64,000 bases of DNA, taken from positions 78,803 to 142,802 of the forward strand of contig CAZSDU010000004.1 of NCBI GenBank assembly GCA_964605775.1. The letters run 5' to 3'. The notes under the pieces were generated by a model. The model made no database searches. It saw only the letters and a list, made by a program, of their open reading frames with translations, and had not been told where the DNA came from. Origin of the DNA: CAZSDU01 sp964605775. Its GTDB lineage: Bacteria > Bacteroidota > Bacteroidia > Bacteroidales > FEN-979. Shown piece by piece: positions 44,550 through 52,597 of the stretch. A program made the translations under genes and the position numbers. Position 1 is the first letter of the stretch. Every line of letters begins with the position of its first letter.

Positions 44550-45263
44550 ATGAAAAAAAATGATCTGTCAATATCTGTTATCACCCTTTTCATCATTTCT
44601 TCTTTCTTTGTTTTTCCATCATTCCGGGATACCTACCATCATCTGAATGCACATTATCCTTATTGTGCCAGCTTTGTTAAATTCGCCATTCTTGCTACTT
44701 TCGGAGAATGTCTGGGGTTGAGAATCAGGACAGGCCAATACTGGAAAGAAGGATTTGGGATTATCCCCAGGGCTATAGTATGGGGATTCCTTGGCATCAC
44801 CATCAAAATGGCTTTTGTGGTTTTCGGGGAAGGAGCACCCCTGATGTTAAAGACCATGGGCTTTCATTTCCCGACAACCAACCCGGCCGATATACTCCGC
44901 CAGCACGATTTTAGCTGGCTTAAGCTTCTGTCTGCCTTTTCGGTCAGTACAAGCCTGAATGTATTTTTCGCTCCGGTCTTTATGACTTTTCACCGGATTA
45001 CGGATATGCATATTGCAGCAACACATGGCAGCATGAAAGATTTTCTTGGGCCAATCCCCATGGCCAGATATTTCGAACATATCGATTGGGACAGCATGTG
45101 GAACTTCGTTTTTAAAAAAACCATCATATTCTTTTGGATCCCGGCTCAAACCCTGAATTTTATGCTCCCGGAAGACTACCGCATCCTGATTGCAGCCATT
45201 TACAGTATCATCCTTGGTGTGATCTTGTCCCTGGCCTCGATGATGGCAAAAAAACGAATGTGA
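44550..45263 (+). CDS. Polytopic membrane protein resembling Mpv17/PMP22
   Basis: A 237-residue membrane protein with about four hydrophobic segments. The C-terminal part, FFWIPAQTLNFMLPEDYRIL followed by a final helix ending ILS, resembles the Mpv17/PMP22 signature (W-P-x-Q-x-x-N-F-x-x-P-x-x-R). That family is mostly eukaryotic peroxisomal or mitochondrial, but bacterial relatives exist. The N-terminus (ISVITLFIISSFFVFPSF) is a first membrane helix. The function is unknown; channel-like activity is reported for eukaryotic members. It may be co-transcribed with the YqgE/AlgH-family gene, and the catabolic cluster starts just after it. Confidence 0.55.
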   Translation: MKKNDLSISVITLFIISSFFVFPSFRDTYHHLNAHYPYCASFVKFAILATFGECLGLRIRTGQYWKEGFGIIPRAIVWGFLGITIKMAFVVFGEGAPLMLKTMGFHFPTTNPADILRQHDFSWLKLLSAFSVSTSLNVFFAPVFMTFHRITDMHIAATHGSMKDFLGPIPMARYFEHIDWDSMWNFVFKKTIIFFWIPAQTLNFMLPEDYRILIAAIYSIILGVILSLASMMAKKRM

Positions 45264-45268
45264 CATGG

Positions 45269-45300
45269 TTTGTTTTATTTCCTGATTTTTAATACTTTTG
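45269..45300 (+). promoter_or_regulatory. Promoter of the glycyl radical decarboxylase operon
   Basis: TTTG (45269-45272), 20 bases, then TACTTTTG (45293-45300) matches the Bacteroidota consensus at both elements. The hpdB start follows 16 bases later, implying a short leader. Confidence 0.7.
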
Positions 45301-45316
45301 AAAAAACAACCTCCCG

Positions 45317-47986
45317 ATGAACAATTCAGGTCATTCTGATATCAATTATTATGGTCATCAGCCTGGTGATACCATAGGCAGCAGGGAACAGAAACCCCAG
45401 CCCTCACCAAGGGCTGAATCAGCGCGCGAGCTATACTTTGAAGCAAAATCATCCACTTCCATGGAATTTCCATACTGGTATACCAGGCGATGGGAGGAAA
45501 AAGAAGGTGAAATTCCCGTCATTCGTCGTGCTGAAGCACTGAAAGCCGGATTTGAACACCTCACTCCTGTCATATACCCTGGAGAATTATTGGTGATGGG
45601 CAAAGCAGCCTATCTCCGTGGTTCTTATCCCATGCCCTGGCTTTCGGAAGCTTTTTTCATGGCCGCTGAAGATCAATTGTACAGGGAAGCCCAGGAATCA
45701 GGGAAACTGACCGCTGACACCTTTACCACCATGGGAAAAGGCGGGGGAAATGTTACAAAAAGCATCGGGAAAGTAATCTCCATTGCCGGAAAATTCGGTC
45801 TCAGGGTAGAAGAAATGCCGGTCATGCTCGAGGTGGCCAAGAAGTGGAAAGACAAATCCGTAGATGATATCGGACATCACTATGAACAATTGGTGCCGGG
45901 GTATAAAGAGAAAGAAGCCCTGATGCGATCCGTCATCTGTATGTTCGATTCCGGTTATACGCTTCCACAGGGCAGGGAGGTGCTGAATTACTATTTCCCA
46001 CTTCAATACGGAATCTCAGGACTGATTCGCTTGTGTGAAGAAGGCATTGCTGAAGTTGCCGGATACCCAGACATGGACAGGTTGTATTTTTACCAGGCGG
46101 TTATCATCATGCTTCAGGGAATACAATCCTGGATAAAAAATTATGCTGAGGAAGCGCATTTCCTTGCCTCCATTGAAAAAGAAGAAAAACAAAAAAACGA
46201 ATATCTCGATATTGCTGAAAGACTTGAATGGATCTCCAGGGAAGCTCCCAGGAATTTCCATGATGCACTGCAAATGGTATGGACCTTTCATGTCGCCGTG
46301 CTGAATGAAGATGCCATATCCGGTCTGTCACCAGGCCGGATAGGACAAGTGTTATACCCTTACTGGAAAAGAGATATGGACCAGGGAATATTGGATCGCG
46401 AACGCAGCCTGGAGTTGCTGGAATGTATGCGAATCAAATTCACTGAGATAGATTGTTTTGCTTCCATGGGAGTGGTAGGAGGTGTATTATCCGGCAATAC
46501 TTTCAACAACCTTTGTATCGGCGGACTTACCAAAGACGGAACGGCGGCTTCTAATGAACTCGAAATGCTTATCCTGGAAGCCGGCATACGTTGCGATACG
46601 CCTCAGCCAACTCTTTCTCTGCTATATGATGAACGACTTCCGGAAGAATTTCTACTGAAAGGCATTGAATGTACAAAAATCGGGACAGGTTATCCGGCCT
46701 GGATCAGTAACCAGGTGGCCATGGAATTCCTGCTCAATAATTACGGGCATGAAGGCATGGATCTGGAAGAAGCAAGGGCATGGTCCATCGGAGGTTGTCT
46801 GGAAACTTCCCCCGGAAGCTGGATGCCCTTGAATCTGGATGGGAAAATTCACTGGATCCCCGGCGGATCAGCCCCGGCAACCAGTGTCGGAGTCCATTTT
46901 TTATCCCTGCCGAAAATATTGGAGGTGACACTGTTCGATGGAATGGATATGCGAAATGGGGAACGTGTATTTCCCGCTCACGGATATAAGCTGGAAACTT
47001 ACGATGAGCTTTGGCAGGCTTTCAAAGACTATTTCAGCCGGGCCTGCCATGTCCTCACCCTGACTAACAATATTCAGCATGATGCCTGGCGAAAGATTTC
47101 CCCTTCTTTGGTAAACTCCATGCTTAAACCGGATTGCCTGGAAAAAGGGAAAGATATCGGTCAAATGGGTTCACGTTATAACACTACCTTCAACATCGAA
47201 AGCTGTGGAACGGCTAACCTGGTCAACAGCCTGGCCGCATTAAAGCAAAATGTATATACAGATCACCTGTACAACATTGAAGACTATCGCAAGGCCATAC
47301 TGGCCAATTTCGGGTACAAAACCGCCCAGGAAACCGGTTCCTATTCATTGGTGGATCAGGTTCCCACAACAGCTTATGATGAATGGAAGAAGATACACCA
47401 TCTTAGTCTGAACGCTCCGAAATTCGGCAATGACCATGCTTTTGTGGATGATATCTTAAAAGAATGGGAAGAATGGTTTTGTGAAATGGCACATAATTAT
47501 TATTCTCTTTACGACCAACCCATGTATGCCTGTCAGATCTCCGTTTCCACGCATGGACCGATGGGAGCTGTAACCCTTGCCGGACCTGATGGCCGTCTCA
47601 GCGGTACAACTTTTTCTGACGGATCCGTTTCCGCTTATCCCGGTACCGACAAAAACGGTCCCTATGCTTTATTTAATTCTGCAACCTGCTGGAATCATGC
47701 CCGTTCACAGAACTCCCAGCTGAACATGAAAATTCATCCTTCTGTGGTCAAAGGCCGGGAAGGATCAAGAAAATTTCTGGAACTGGTCAGGGCCTATATG
47801 CGTAAAGGAGGCTTCCATGTGCAATTTAATATCGTGGACTCCCGACTGCTCAGAAAAGCCCAGGAAGAACCGGAAAAACACCGTAGCCTTTTGGTCAGGG
47901 TTGCCGGATTCACCCAGTATTGGGTTGAACTCGGAAAACAAATCCAGGATGAAGTGATTGCAAGGACAGAGTACGAAGAGCTATAG
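45317..47986 (+). CDS. hpdB: Glycyl radical decarboxylase, 4-hydroxyphenylacetate decarboxylase large subunit type
   Basis: An 889-residue glycyl radical enzyme. The thiyl Cys is Cys494 in SIGGCLETSPG, with Glu496 two residues on. The radical-bearing Gly is Gly864 in LVRVAGFTQYW. As I recall the Clostridium scatologenes enzyme, its key residues are Ser344, Cys503, Glu505, His536, Glu637 and Gly873. Here Ser335, Cys494, Glu496, His527, Glu628 and Gly864 are found at a constant offset of nine. The enzyme should convert 4-hydroxyphenylacetate to p-cresol and CO2. The small subunit and activase follow, as in known hpd operons. A related arylacetate substrate is possible. Confidence 0.85.
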   Translation: MNNSGHSDINYYGHQPGDTIGSREQKPQPSPRAESARELYFEAKSSTSMEFPYWYTRRWEEKEGEIPVIRRAEALKAGFEHLTPVIYPGELLVMGKAAYLRGSYPMPWLSEAFFMAAEDQLYREAQESGKLTADTFTTMGKGGGNVTKSIGKVISIAGKFGLRVEEMPVMLEVAKKWKDKSVDDIGHHYEQLVPGYKEKEALMRSVICMFDSGYTLPQGREVLNYYFPLQYGISGLIRLCEEGIAEVAGYPDMDRLYFYQAVIIMLQGIQSWIKNYAEEAHFLASIEKEEKQKNEYLDIAERLEWISREAPRNFHDALQMVWTFHVAVLNEDAISGLSPGRIGQVLYPYWKRDMDQGILDRERSLELLECMRIKFTEIDCFASMGVVGGVLSGNTFNNLCIGGLTKDGTAASNELEMLILEAGIRCDTPQPTLSLLYDERLPEEFLLKGIECTKIGTGYPAWISNQVAMEFLLNNYGHEGMDLEEARAWSIGGCLETSPGSWMPLNLDGKIHWIPGGSAPATSVGVHFLSLPKILEVTLFDGMDMRNGERVFPAHGYKLETYDELWQAFKDYFSRACHVLTLTNNIQHDAWRKISPSLVNSMLKPDCLEKGKDIGQMGSRYNTTFNIESCGTANLVNSLAALKQNVYTDHLYNIEDYRKAILANFGYKTAQETGSYSLVDQVPTTAYDEWKKIHHLSLNAPKFGNDHAFVDDILKEWEEWFCEMAHNYYSLYDQPMYACQISVSTHGPMGAVTLAGPDGRLSGTTFSDGSVSAYPGTDKNGPYALFNSATCWNHARSQNSQLNMKIHPSVVKGREGSRKFLELVRAYMRKGGFHVQFNIVDSRLLRKAQEEPEKHRSLLVRVAGFTQYWVELGKQIQDEVIARTEYEEL

Positions 47987-48032
47987 CTGGGGAGCTGGTG
48001 AGTTGATTAAATTTGATTAAAATTTGTTGGTT

Positions 48033-48290
48033 ATGAAAGATTATTTTTGCAAGGATTGTTTGTTTTATCTGCCTGTAGATGTTTTCAGGGGGTTATGCAA
48101 ACTCAGTAAAAACAAGATCACTCCAGATGATCCGTTTTGCGCTAAAGCTGAAAAATCAGTTAAATGTAAGTTTTGCAGCAAATATACACGGGAACGTGAT
48201 GATCTGGGGCGATGCATGGGAAACACGCTTGCTTACCCGGATATGAATGCTTCCAAATGTGCCGATTTTGAATGGTACAGGCAAAACTGA
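48033..48290 (+). CDS. hpdC: Small iron-sulfur subunit of the decarboxylase
   Basis: An 85-residue protein with eight cysteines at 6, 9, 22, 36 and 45, 48, 61, 76, in two groups of four, enough for two [4Fe-4S] clusters. The pattern, length and position after hpdB match HpdC, the small subunit that distinguishes 4-hydroxyphenylacetate decarboxylase from other glycyl radical enzymes. Motifs RGLCKLSKNKITPDD and CKFCSKY are typical. In the clostridial protein one ligand of the first cluster is His; here the equivalent position appears to be Cys6. The ATG at 48033 is chosen over an upstream TTG. Its 3' end overlaps hpdA by 19 bases. Confidence 0.85.
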   Translation: MKDYFCKDCLFYLPVDVFRGLCKLSKNKITPDDPFCAKAEKSVKCKFCSKYTRERDDLGRCMGNTLAYPDMNASKCADFEWYRQN

Positions 48291-49207
48291 TCCGTGGATT
48301 TATCTTCGATATCCAGGGCTTCTCCGTACATGATGGCCCTGGCTGTCGTAGCCTGATCTTTTTCAAAGGATGCTCCCTTCGTTGCCAGTGGTGTTCCAAC
48401 CCCGAAGGATTTTCTCCTTTCCCCGAACCCCTTTATAAAAAATCCAAATGCACCTATGATGGACTATGCATCGATTCCTGCAAACAGGGGGCAATTACTA
48501 AAAAAGGAGATACCCTGGTTTTTGACAGGACCCTTTGTCAGCGATGTTCCTCTTACGATTGTATCCGGGCTTGTTGCAGCGGTGCCCTGAGTCAGGGAGG
48601 TTATGCGATCACCCTCGAAGAGTTATATGCGAAAATTACCCGCGATCGCCAGTACTGGGGCGATCAGGGCGGAATTACCCTGACCGGTGGAGAGCCTTTT
48701 CTACAGCCTGAATTTGTCGGGGCTTTTTTAAAAAAGTGTTATGATTCCTATATCCATACTGCCGTGGAAACCTGCGGAAATGTCCCCTGGAAAAACATTG
48801 AACCCTCCCTGCCCTGCCTGGATTGGATTTTTTTCGATCTGAAACATATGGACCCGGAAAAACATCTGGAAGCCACAGGCGCTTCAAATCATCTCATCCT
48901 TGAATCTGCCAGAAAAATTGCCGGGGTATTCAAAGGGCGGGTGATCTTCCGTATGCCGGTGATCCCCGGATTCAATGATACGGAAAAGAATCTCGATGAA
49001 ATGATCTCATTTATCCAATCCTGCAAACGAGATGAAGTTAATCTCCTTCCGCTTCATCATTTCGGCCGTGAGAAACATGCCTTAATCGCTCACCCATACT
49101 ATACCACGAATTTTCAGTCGCCTTCAATACAGCGGTTGAAGTTCGTCAAGGAACATATTGAACAAGCCGGGATCCATTGCTATATCAGCAGCGATACGCC
49201 GTTTTAG
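48272..49207 (+). CDS. hpdA: Glycyl radical enzyme activase (radical SAM)
   Basis: A 311-residue radical SAM protein that installs the glycyl radical on its partner using S-adenosylmethionine. The SAM cluster motif is KGCSLRCQWCSNPEG (CxxxCxxC). It is followed by a ferredoxin-like insert with two cysteine groups (KCTYDGLCIDSCKQG and LCQRCSSYDCIRACCSG) that should hold extra [4Fe-4S] clusters. TLTGGEPFLQPEF is the SAM-binding GGE motif. The length matches the HpdA activases (about 310-316). It overlaps hpdC by 19 bases, indicating translational coupling. Confidence 0.88.
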   Translation: MVQAKLIRGFIFDIQGFSVHDGPGCRSLIFFKGCSLRCQWCSNPEGFSPFPEPLYKKSKCTYDGLCIDSCKQGAITKKGDTLVFDRTLCQRCSSYDCIRACCSGALSQGGYAITLEELYAKITRDRQYWGDQGGITLTGGEPFLQPEFVGAFLKKCYDSYIHTAVETCGNVPWKNIEPSLPCLDWIFFDLKHMDPEKHLEATGASNHLILESARKIAGVFKGRVIFRMPVIPGFNDTEKNLDEMISFIQSCKRDEVNLLPLHHFGREKHALIAHPYYTTNFQSPSIQRLKFVKEHIEQAGIHCYISSDTPF

Positions 49208-49255
49208 AATTTTTCTCCGAAAAAATCCGAATTCCAAACTTTCCGTTGGATAATT

Positions 49256-49295
49256 GTAAATAATTTTCCATTTTTGTAAATGATTATCCATTTAC
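49256..49295 (+). repeat. Tandem 20-base direct repeat upstream of the aminotransferase
   Basis: Two adjacent 20-base units begin at 49256 and 49276. GTAAATAATTTTCCATTT and GTAAATGATTATCCATTT differ at two of 18 positions. A TGGATAAT just before and ATTATCCA inside the second unit form an inverted pair. It ends 28 bases before the start codon and could be an operator. Confidence 0.55.
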
Positions 49296-49323
49296 TCATT
49301 CTGCTTCAAAAATACTCTTTGCT

Positions 49324-50637
49324 ATGAAAGAAACCCCCATCCCTTATCAAGTTGTCTCCCGTCATATCCGGGAGAGTAATATCCAGAATATTGGCAGGGC
49401 CTCCATTCGTGAAATAAAAAGATTAATCAATGGGATCGAAAAAGAAACCGGTGAAAAGTTCGTACGAATGGAAATGGGTGTTCCCGGTCTTCCTGCTGCT
49501 CCCATTGGCGTGGAAGCTGAGATTGAAGCCTTGAAAAAAGGCGTGGCATCGGTATATCCGGAAATTGAAGGCACCCCTGTTTTAAAAAGCGAAGCGTCGC
49601 GATTCGTAAAGTTGTTTCTGAATATTGATGTGGATCCGGCCAATTGTGTCCCTACTGTCGGAAGCATGCAAGGCGGATTCGCTGCATTTCTTACCTTTTC
49701 AAAAATTCACAAGGAAAAAGACACTACCCTGTTCATTGATCCCGGATTTCCAGTTCATCATCAGCAGCACAAGGTATTGGGACAGAAATTTGAATCTTTT
49801 GATGTATATGATTACCGGGGTGAAAAATTACGGGCTAAACTGGAATCCTATTTCTCAAAAGGAAATATTCATTCCGTGCTGTATTCCAATCCCAATAATC
49901 CTTCATGGATTTGTTTTACGGATACGGAGTTAAAAATTATCGGCGAATTGGCTAATCAATACAATGTTATCATCATTGAAGACCTGGCCTATTTCGCCAT
50001 GGATTTCCGGAAAGATTATTCAAAACCCGGAGTACCACCCTATCAGCCGACAGTGGCAAAATATACGGAAAATTATGTCCTTCTAATTTCCAGTTCCAAA
50101 GTATTCAGCTATGCCGGTCAACGTATCGGACTGATGATCGTTTCCAATAAACTTTTTAATACAAAAGCTCCCGACCTGCTCCGCTACTATACCACGGATA
50201 TTGTTGGCCGTGCGTTGATTTATGGCACGGTTTACGCTTTAAGTGCCGGAACTTCCCATTCAACACAATACGGACTTGCCGCCATGCTTAAGGCTGTCAA
50301 CGATGGCACTTATGATTTTGTGGCCGTGGTCAAAGAATATGGTGAGAAGGCCAGGATCATGAAAAAGATGTTTACTGATAACGGGTTTAAAATAGTGTAT
50401 GATAAGGATGAGGATAATCCCATCGCGGATGGCTTTTATTTTACTTTTTCCTATCCCGGATTCAGCGGAGAAGCCTTGCTTGAAGAAATGCTTTATTATG
50501 GGATCAGCGCCATTGCCCTAAGTATTACGGGAAGTGAACGAAAAGAAGGCATACGTGCTTGCGTCTCCCTGGTTAACCGAAATCAGTTCCCGGCACTTGA
50601 GGAGAGGTTAAAAAAGTTTCACGCGCAACATGCTTAG
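49324..50637 (+). CDS. PLP-dependent aminotransferase, class I/II
   Basis: A 437-residue fold-type I aminotransferase. The PLP lysine is in LISSSKVFSYAGQRIGLM. Other features are the Asn-containing LYSNPNNPSWICFTD, IIIEDLAYFAMDF with the PLP-pyridine Asp/Tyr region, and GIRACVSLVNRNQ near the end. The substrate cannot be read from sequence. Its place beside the decarboxylase operon suggests aromatic amino acids, giving 4-hydroxyphenylpyruvate from tyrosine. The start is preceded by a TACTCTTTGC element and a tandem repeat, so it may be separately regulated. Confidence 0.82.
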   Translation: MKETPIPYQVVSRHIRESNIQNIGRASIREIKRLINGIEKETGEKFVRMEMGVPGLPAAPIGVEAEIEALKKGVASVYPEIEGTPVLKSEASRFVKLFLNIDVDPANCVPTVGSMQGGFAAFLTFSKIHKEKDTTLFIDPGFPVHHQQHKVLGQKFESFDVYDYRGEKLRAKLESYFSKGNIHSVLYSNPNNPSWICFTDTELKIIGELANQYNVIIIEDLAYFAMDFRKDYSKPGVPPYQPTVAKYTENYVLLISSSKVFSYAGQRIGLMIVSNKLFNTKAPDLLRYYTTDIVGRALIYGTVYALSAGTSHSTQYGLAAMLKAVNDGTYDFVAVVKEYGEKARIMKKMFTDNGFKIVYDKDEDNPIADGFYFTFSYPGFSGEALLEEMLYYGISAIALSITGSERKEGIRACVSLVNRNQFPALEERLKKFHAQHA

Positions 50638-50664
50638 CGCACCCAGCATTTTTTGTACAGCGCG

Positions 50665-51351
50665 ATGATGAAAGACGGCAGCCCGATATCAGTAACGTTT
50701 TGGAACAGTATTCTGCTGGCTTCTGTCATATTCACGGTTTTTGTTGCTCCCTGCTTTTCCGGCAAATGGGAATTACCCCTGTTTAAATTTGGCTATACCC
50801 TGATTTTCATATCAGCCATCTTTTCCCTTGAAAAATACCGGCGTTTCATGATCCTTATTGCCATCCTGTCCCTGATTTTTGAATGGTTATCCATGTTGTT
50901 CGACCTGAAGGCAATCATGGGTGCTTCCAAGGTTATCAAGATTCTGTTTTTTTCCTATATTGTTTTTGCCCTGATCCGTCACCTGATCACCTCACGAGAG
51001 GTCACTTCCAGGGTCATTGTTGAATCCATTAGCGGATACCTGCTATTGGGGCTGGTATATTATACCTTTATTTCCACGATCATGAACCTTGATCCCTCAG
51101 CATTTCATTCCATTTCTGAAGGTACTTCTGCCGCCGAAAAATCCCATCTGAGTGAACCCATTTATTTCGTATTGGTTACGATGTCAACCACAGGCTTTGG
51201 AGATATCGTTCCGCTAAAACCTTATGCCCGTTCCCTGGCTACATTCATCAGCGTTTCCGGACAAATGTATATCGCCATCATAGTCGCTATGCTGGTCGGA
51301 AAATTTGCCGCCAGACCCAATAAAAATAATCCCCATTTCCCCGCCCAGTAA
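50665..51351 (+). CDS. Potassium-channel-type membrane protein
   Basis: A 228-residue protein with about six hydrophobic segments. The ion-channel selectivity filter region is near the C-terminus: VTMSTTGFGDIVPLKPYARS, where TTGFGD is the potassium-channel filter form, followed by a last helix (MYIAIIVAMLVGKFA). There is no cytoplasmic regulatory (RCK) domain. The start is taken at ATG 50665; an upstream TTG at 50653 and an ATG at 50668 are alternatives. Its link to the catabolic genes on both sides is unclear. Confidence 0.75.
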   Translation: MMKDGSPISVTFWNSILLASVIFTVFVAPCFSGKWELPLFKFGYTLIFISAIFSLEKYRRFMILIAILSLIFEWLSMLFDLKAIMGASKVIKILFFSYIVFALIRHLITSREVTSRVIVESISGYLLLGLVYYTFISTIMNLDPSAFHSISEGTSAAEKSHLSEPIYFVLVTMSTTGFGDIVPLKPYARSLATFISVSGQMYIAIIVAMLVGKFAARPNKNNPHFPAQ

Positions 51352-51468
51352 GTTATCAACAAAAGTTTGCAAGTTATCAACAATTACCCGTTGACAAAAA
51401 CCCGGATTTGGATGCGGGACCTGACATTCCTGGGCTAATCTTTGCATCCGGAATAAAAACCGGATGGA

Positions 51469-52230
51469 ATGAAAATAATTCTGCCCTTTTTGTTTATTGG
51501 TTTCATGCTGATCGCTTCATCTTACCCAGCAGATATGTATGTGGATGAACGCACAAGTACAGAAGTTTTTTTCAGCACTTCCGAAAACATGTTCCCCAAA
51601 CACTGGTATGGGGACCAAATCCATGCCGAGGCAGAACCGCTGGAGCGGACGGAAAGGCAAAGAGCCATCCTGATCCTCGACAAAGCCTTTGATAAATATC
51701 CGGAAACTATTCTGAAGCATTACCTTGACCGGGTTTATGTATTAAAAAGCTTGAAATTTTTCGGGGTTTTCTATGGCGGAACGAATGCTAAGAACACGAT
51801 TTATCTTGCAGATGACAAAAACAATCCGCATTATACCAACCGGTTTATTGAAGGTGTTTTCCATCATGAATTCTCCAGTATCCTGATCCGTGCTTTCCCT
51901 GATTTTCTCAATGAAGAAACCTGGGAAGACATCAATCCGGCGCGTTTCGTTTACGGCAACGGGGGTATTTCAGCCATTCTCAATGGCGTAGCCTCCGTCT
52001 CACTCGATCCAAAACTATTTGAACATGGATTCCTTACAAAATACTCGGAATCTGCCTTTGAAGAAGACATCAATGTATTCGCTCAAAACCTTTTCACAGG
52101 CGGGAATGAATTCTGGCTTGCCGTTGACACACACACAAAAATCAAGAAAAAAGCCAGGCTGTTAATTGATTTTTATCATCAGATTGACCCGATCTTTACG
52201 GAATCATATTTTCGCAAGATGTCTAATTAA
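51469..52230 (+). CDS. Exported protein, metallopeptidase-like with altered zinc motif
   Basis: A 253-residue protein with an N-terminal signal peptide (MKIILPFLFIGFMLIASSYPA). GVFHHEFSSILIRAF resembles the HHExxHxL zinc-peptidase helix of putative Bacteroidota zinc-binding peptidases. The second His is replaced by Ser, so catalysis may be lost. Downstream SAFEEDINVFAQNLF resembles their third-ligand ED motif. I cannot name a function with confidence. It lies between the channel gene and the ferredoxin gene of the oxidoreductase operon. Confidence 0.5.
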   Translation: MKIILPFLFIGFMLIASSYPADMYVDERTSTEVFFSTSENMFPKHWYGDQIHAEAEPLERTERQRAILILDKAFDKYPETILKHYLDRVYVLKSLKFFGVFYGGTNAKNTIYLADDKNNPHYTNRFIEGVFHHEFSSILIRAFPDFLNEETWEDINPARFVYGNGGISAILNGVASVSLDPKLFEHGFLTKYSESAFEEDINVFAQNLFTGGNEFWLAVDTHTKIKKKARLLIDFYHQIDPIFTESYFRKMSN

Positions 52231-52347
52231 AACGGTTCTAAATTACCCATCAGCGGTCATTTTCATTATAATTTTTAACCGGGGGTTCAAAGAATTTTCA
52301 GTATTTTCGTAGTATCAATTCCGATAATCTCAATAACCTCATCAGTT

Positions 52348-52578
52348 ATGGCAAAAATCACAGGTGATATTGTAATCAACATTGAACGCTGCAAAGGATG
52401 CGAAGTATGCGTGGCTGCCTGTCCCTTCTCCGTGATTGCAATGTCGAAAGAAGTGAACAGCAAAGGCTACCATTTTGCTGTTAAAGTGAACGGTGAATGT
52501 ACAGGATGTACGAACTGCGCAGTGGTCTGCCCCGATGGTGTAATCACTGTTTACAGGGCAAAAGTAACGACTGAATAA
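52348..52578 (+). CDS. 2-oxoacid:ferredoxin oxidoreductase, ferredoxin subunit
   Basis: A 76-residue dicluster [4Fe-4S] ferredoxin. Cys15, 18, 21, 25 (CKGCEVCVAACP) and Cys51, 54, 57, 61 (CTGCTNCAVVCP) form two complete sets. It is the delta subunit that passes electrons from the alpha/beta/gamma core. It is the first of four genes in order delta, alpha, beta, gamma, with 19 bases to the next. This arrangement is common in Bacteroidota VOR/KOR operons. Confidence 0.92.
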   Translation: MAKITGDIVINIERCKGCEVCVAACPFSVIAMSKEVNSKGYHFAVKVNGECTGCTNCAVVCPDGVITVYRAKVTTE

Positions 52579-52597
52579 TTTCTTAAAACTATAATCC

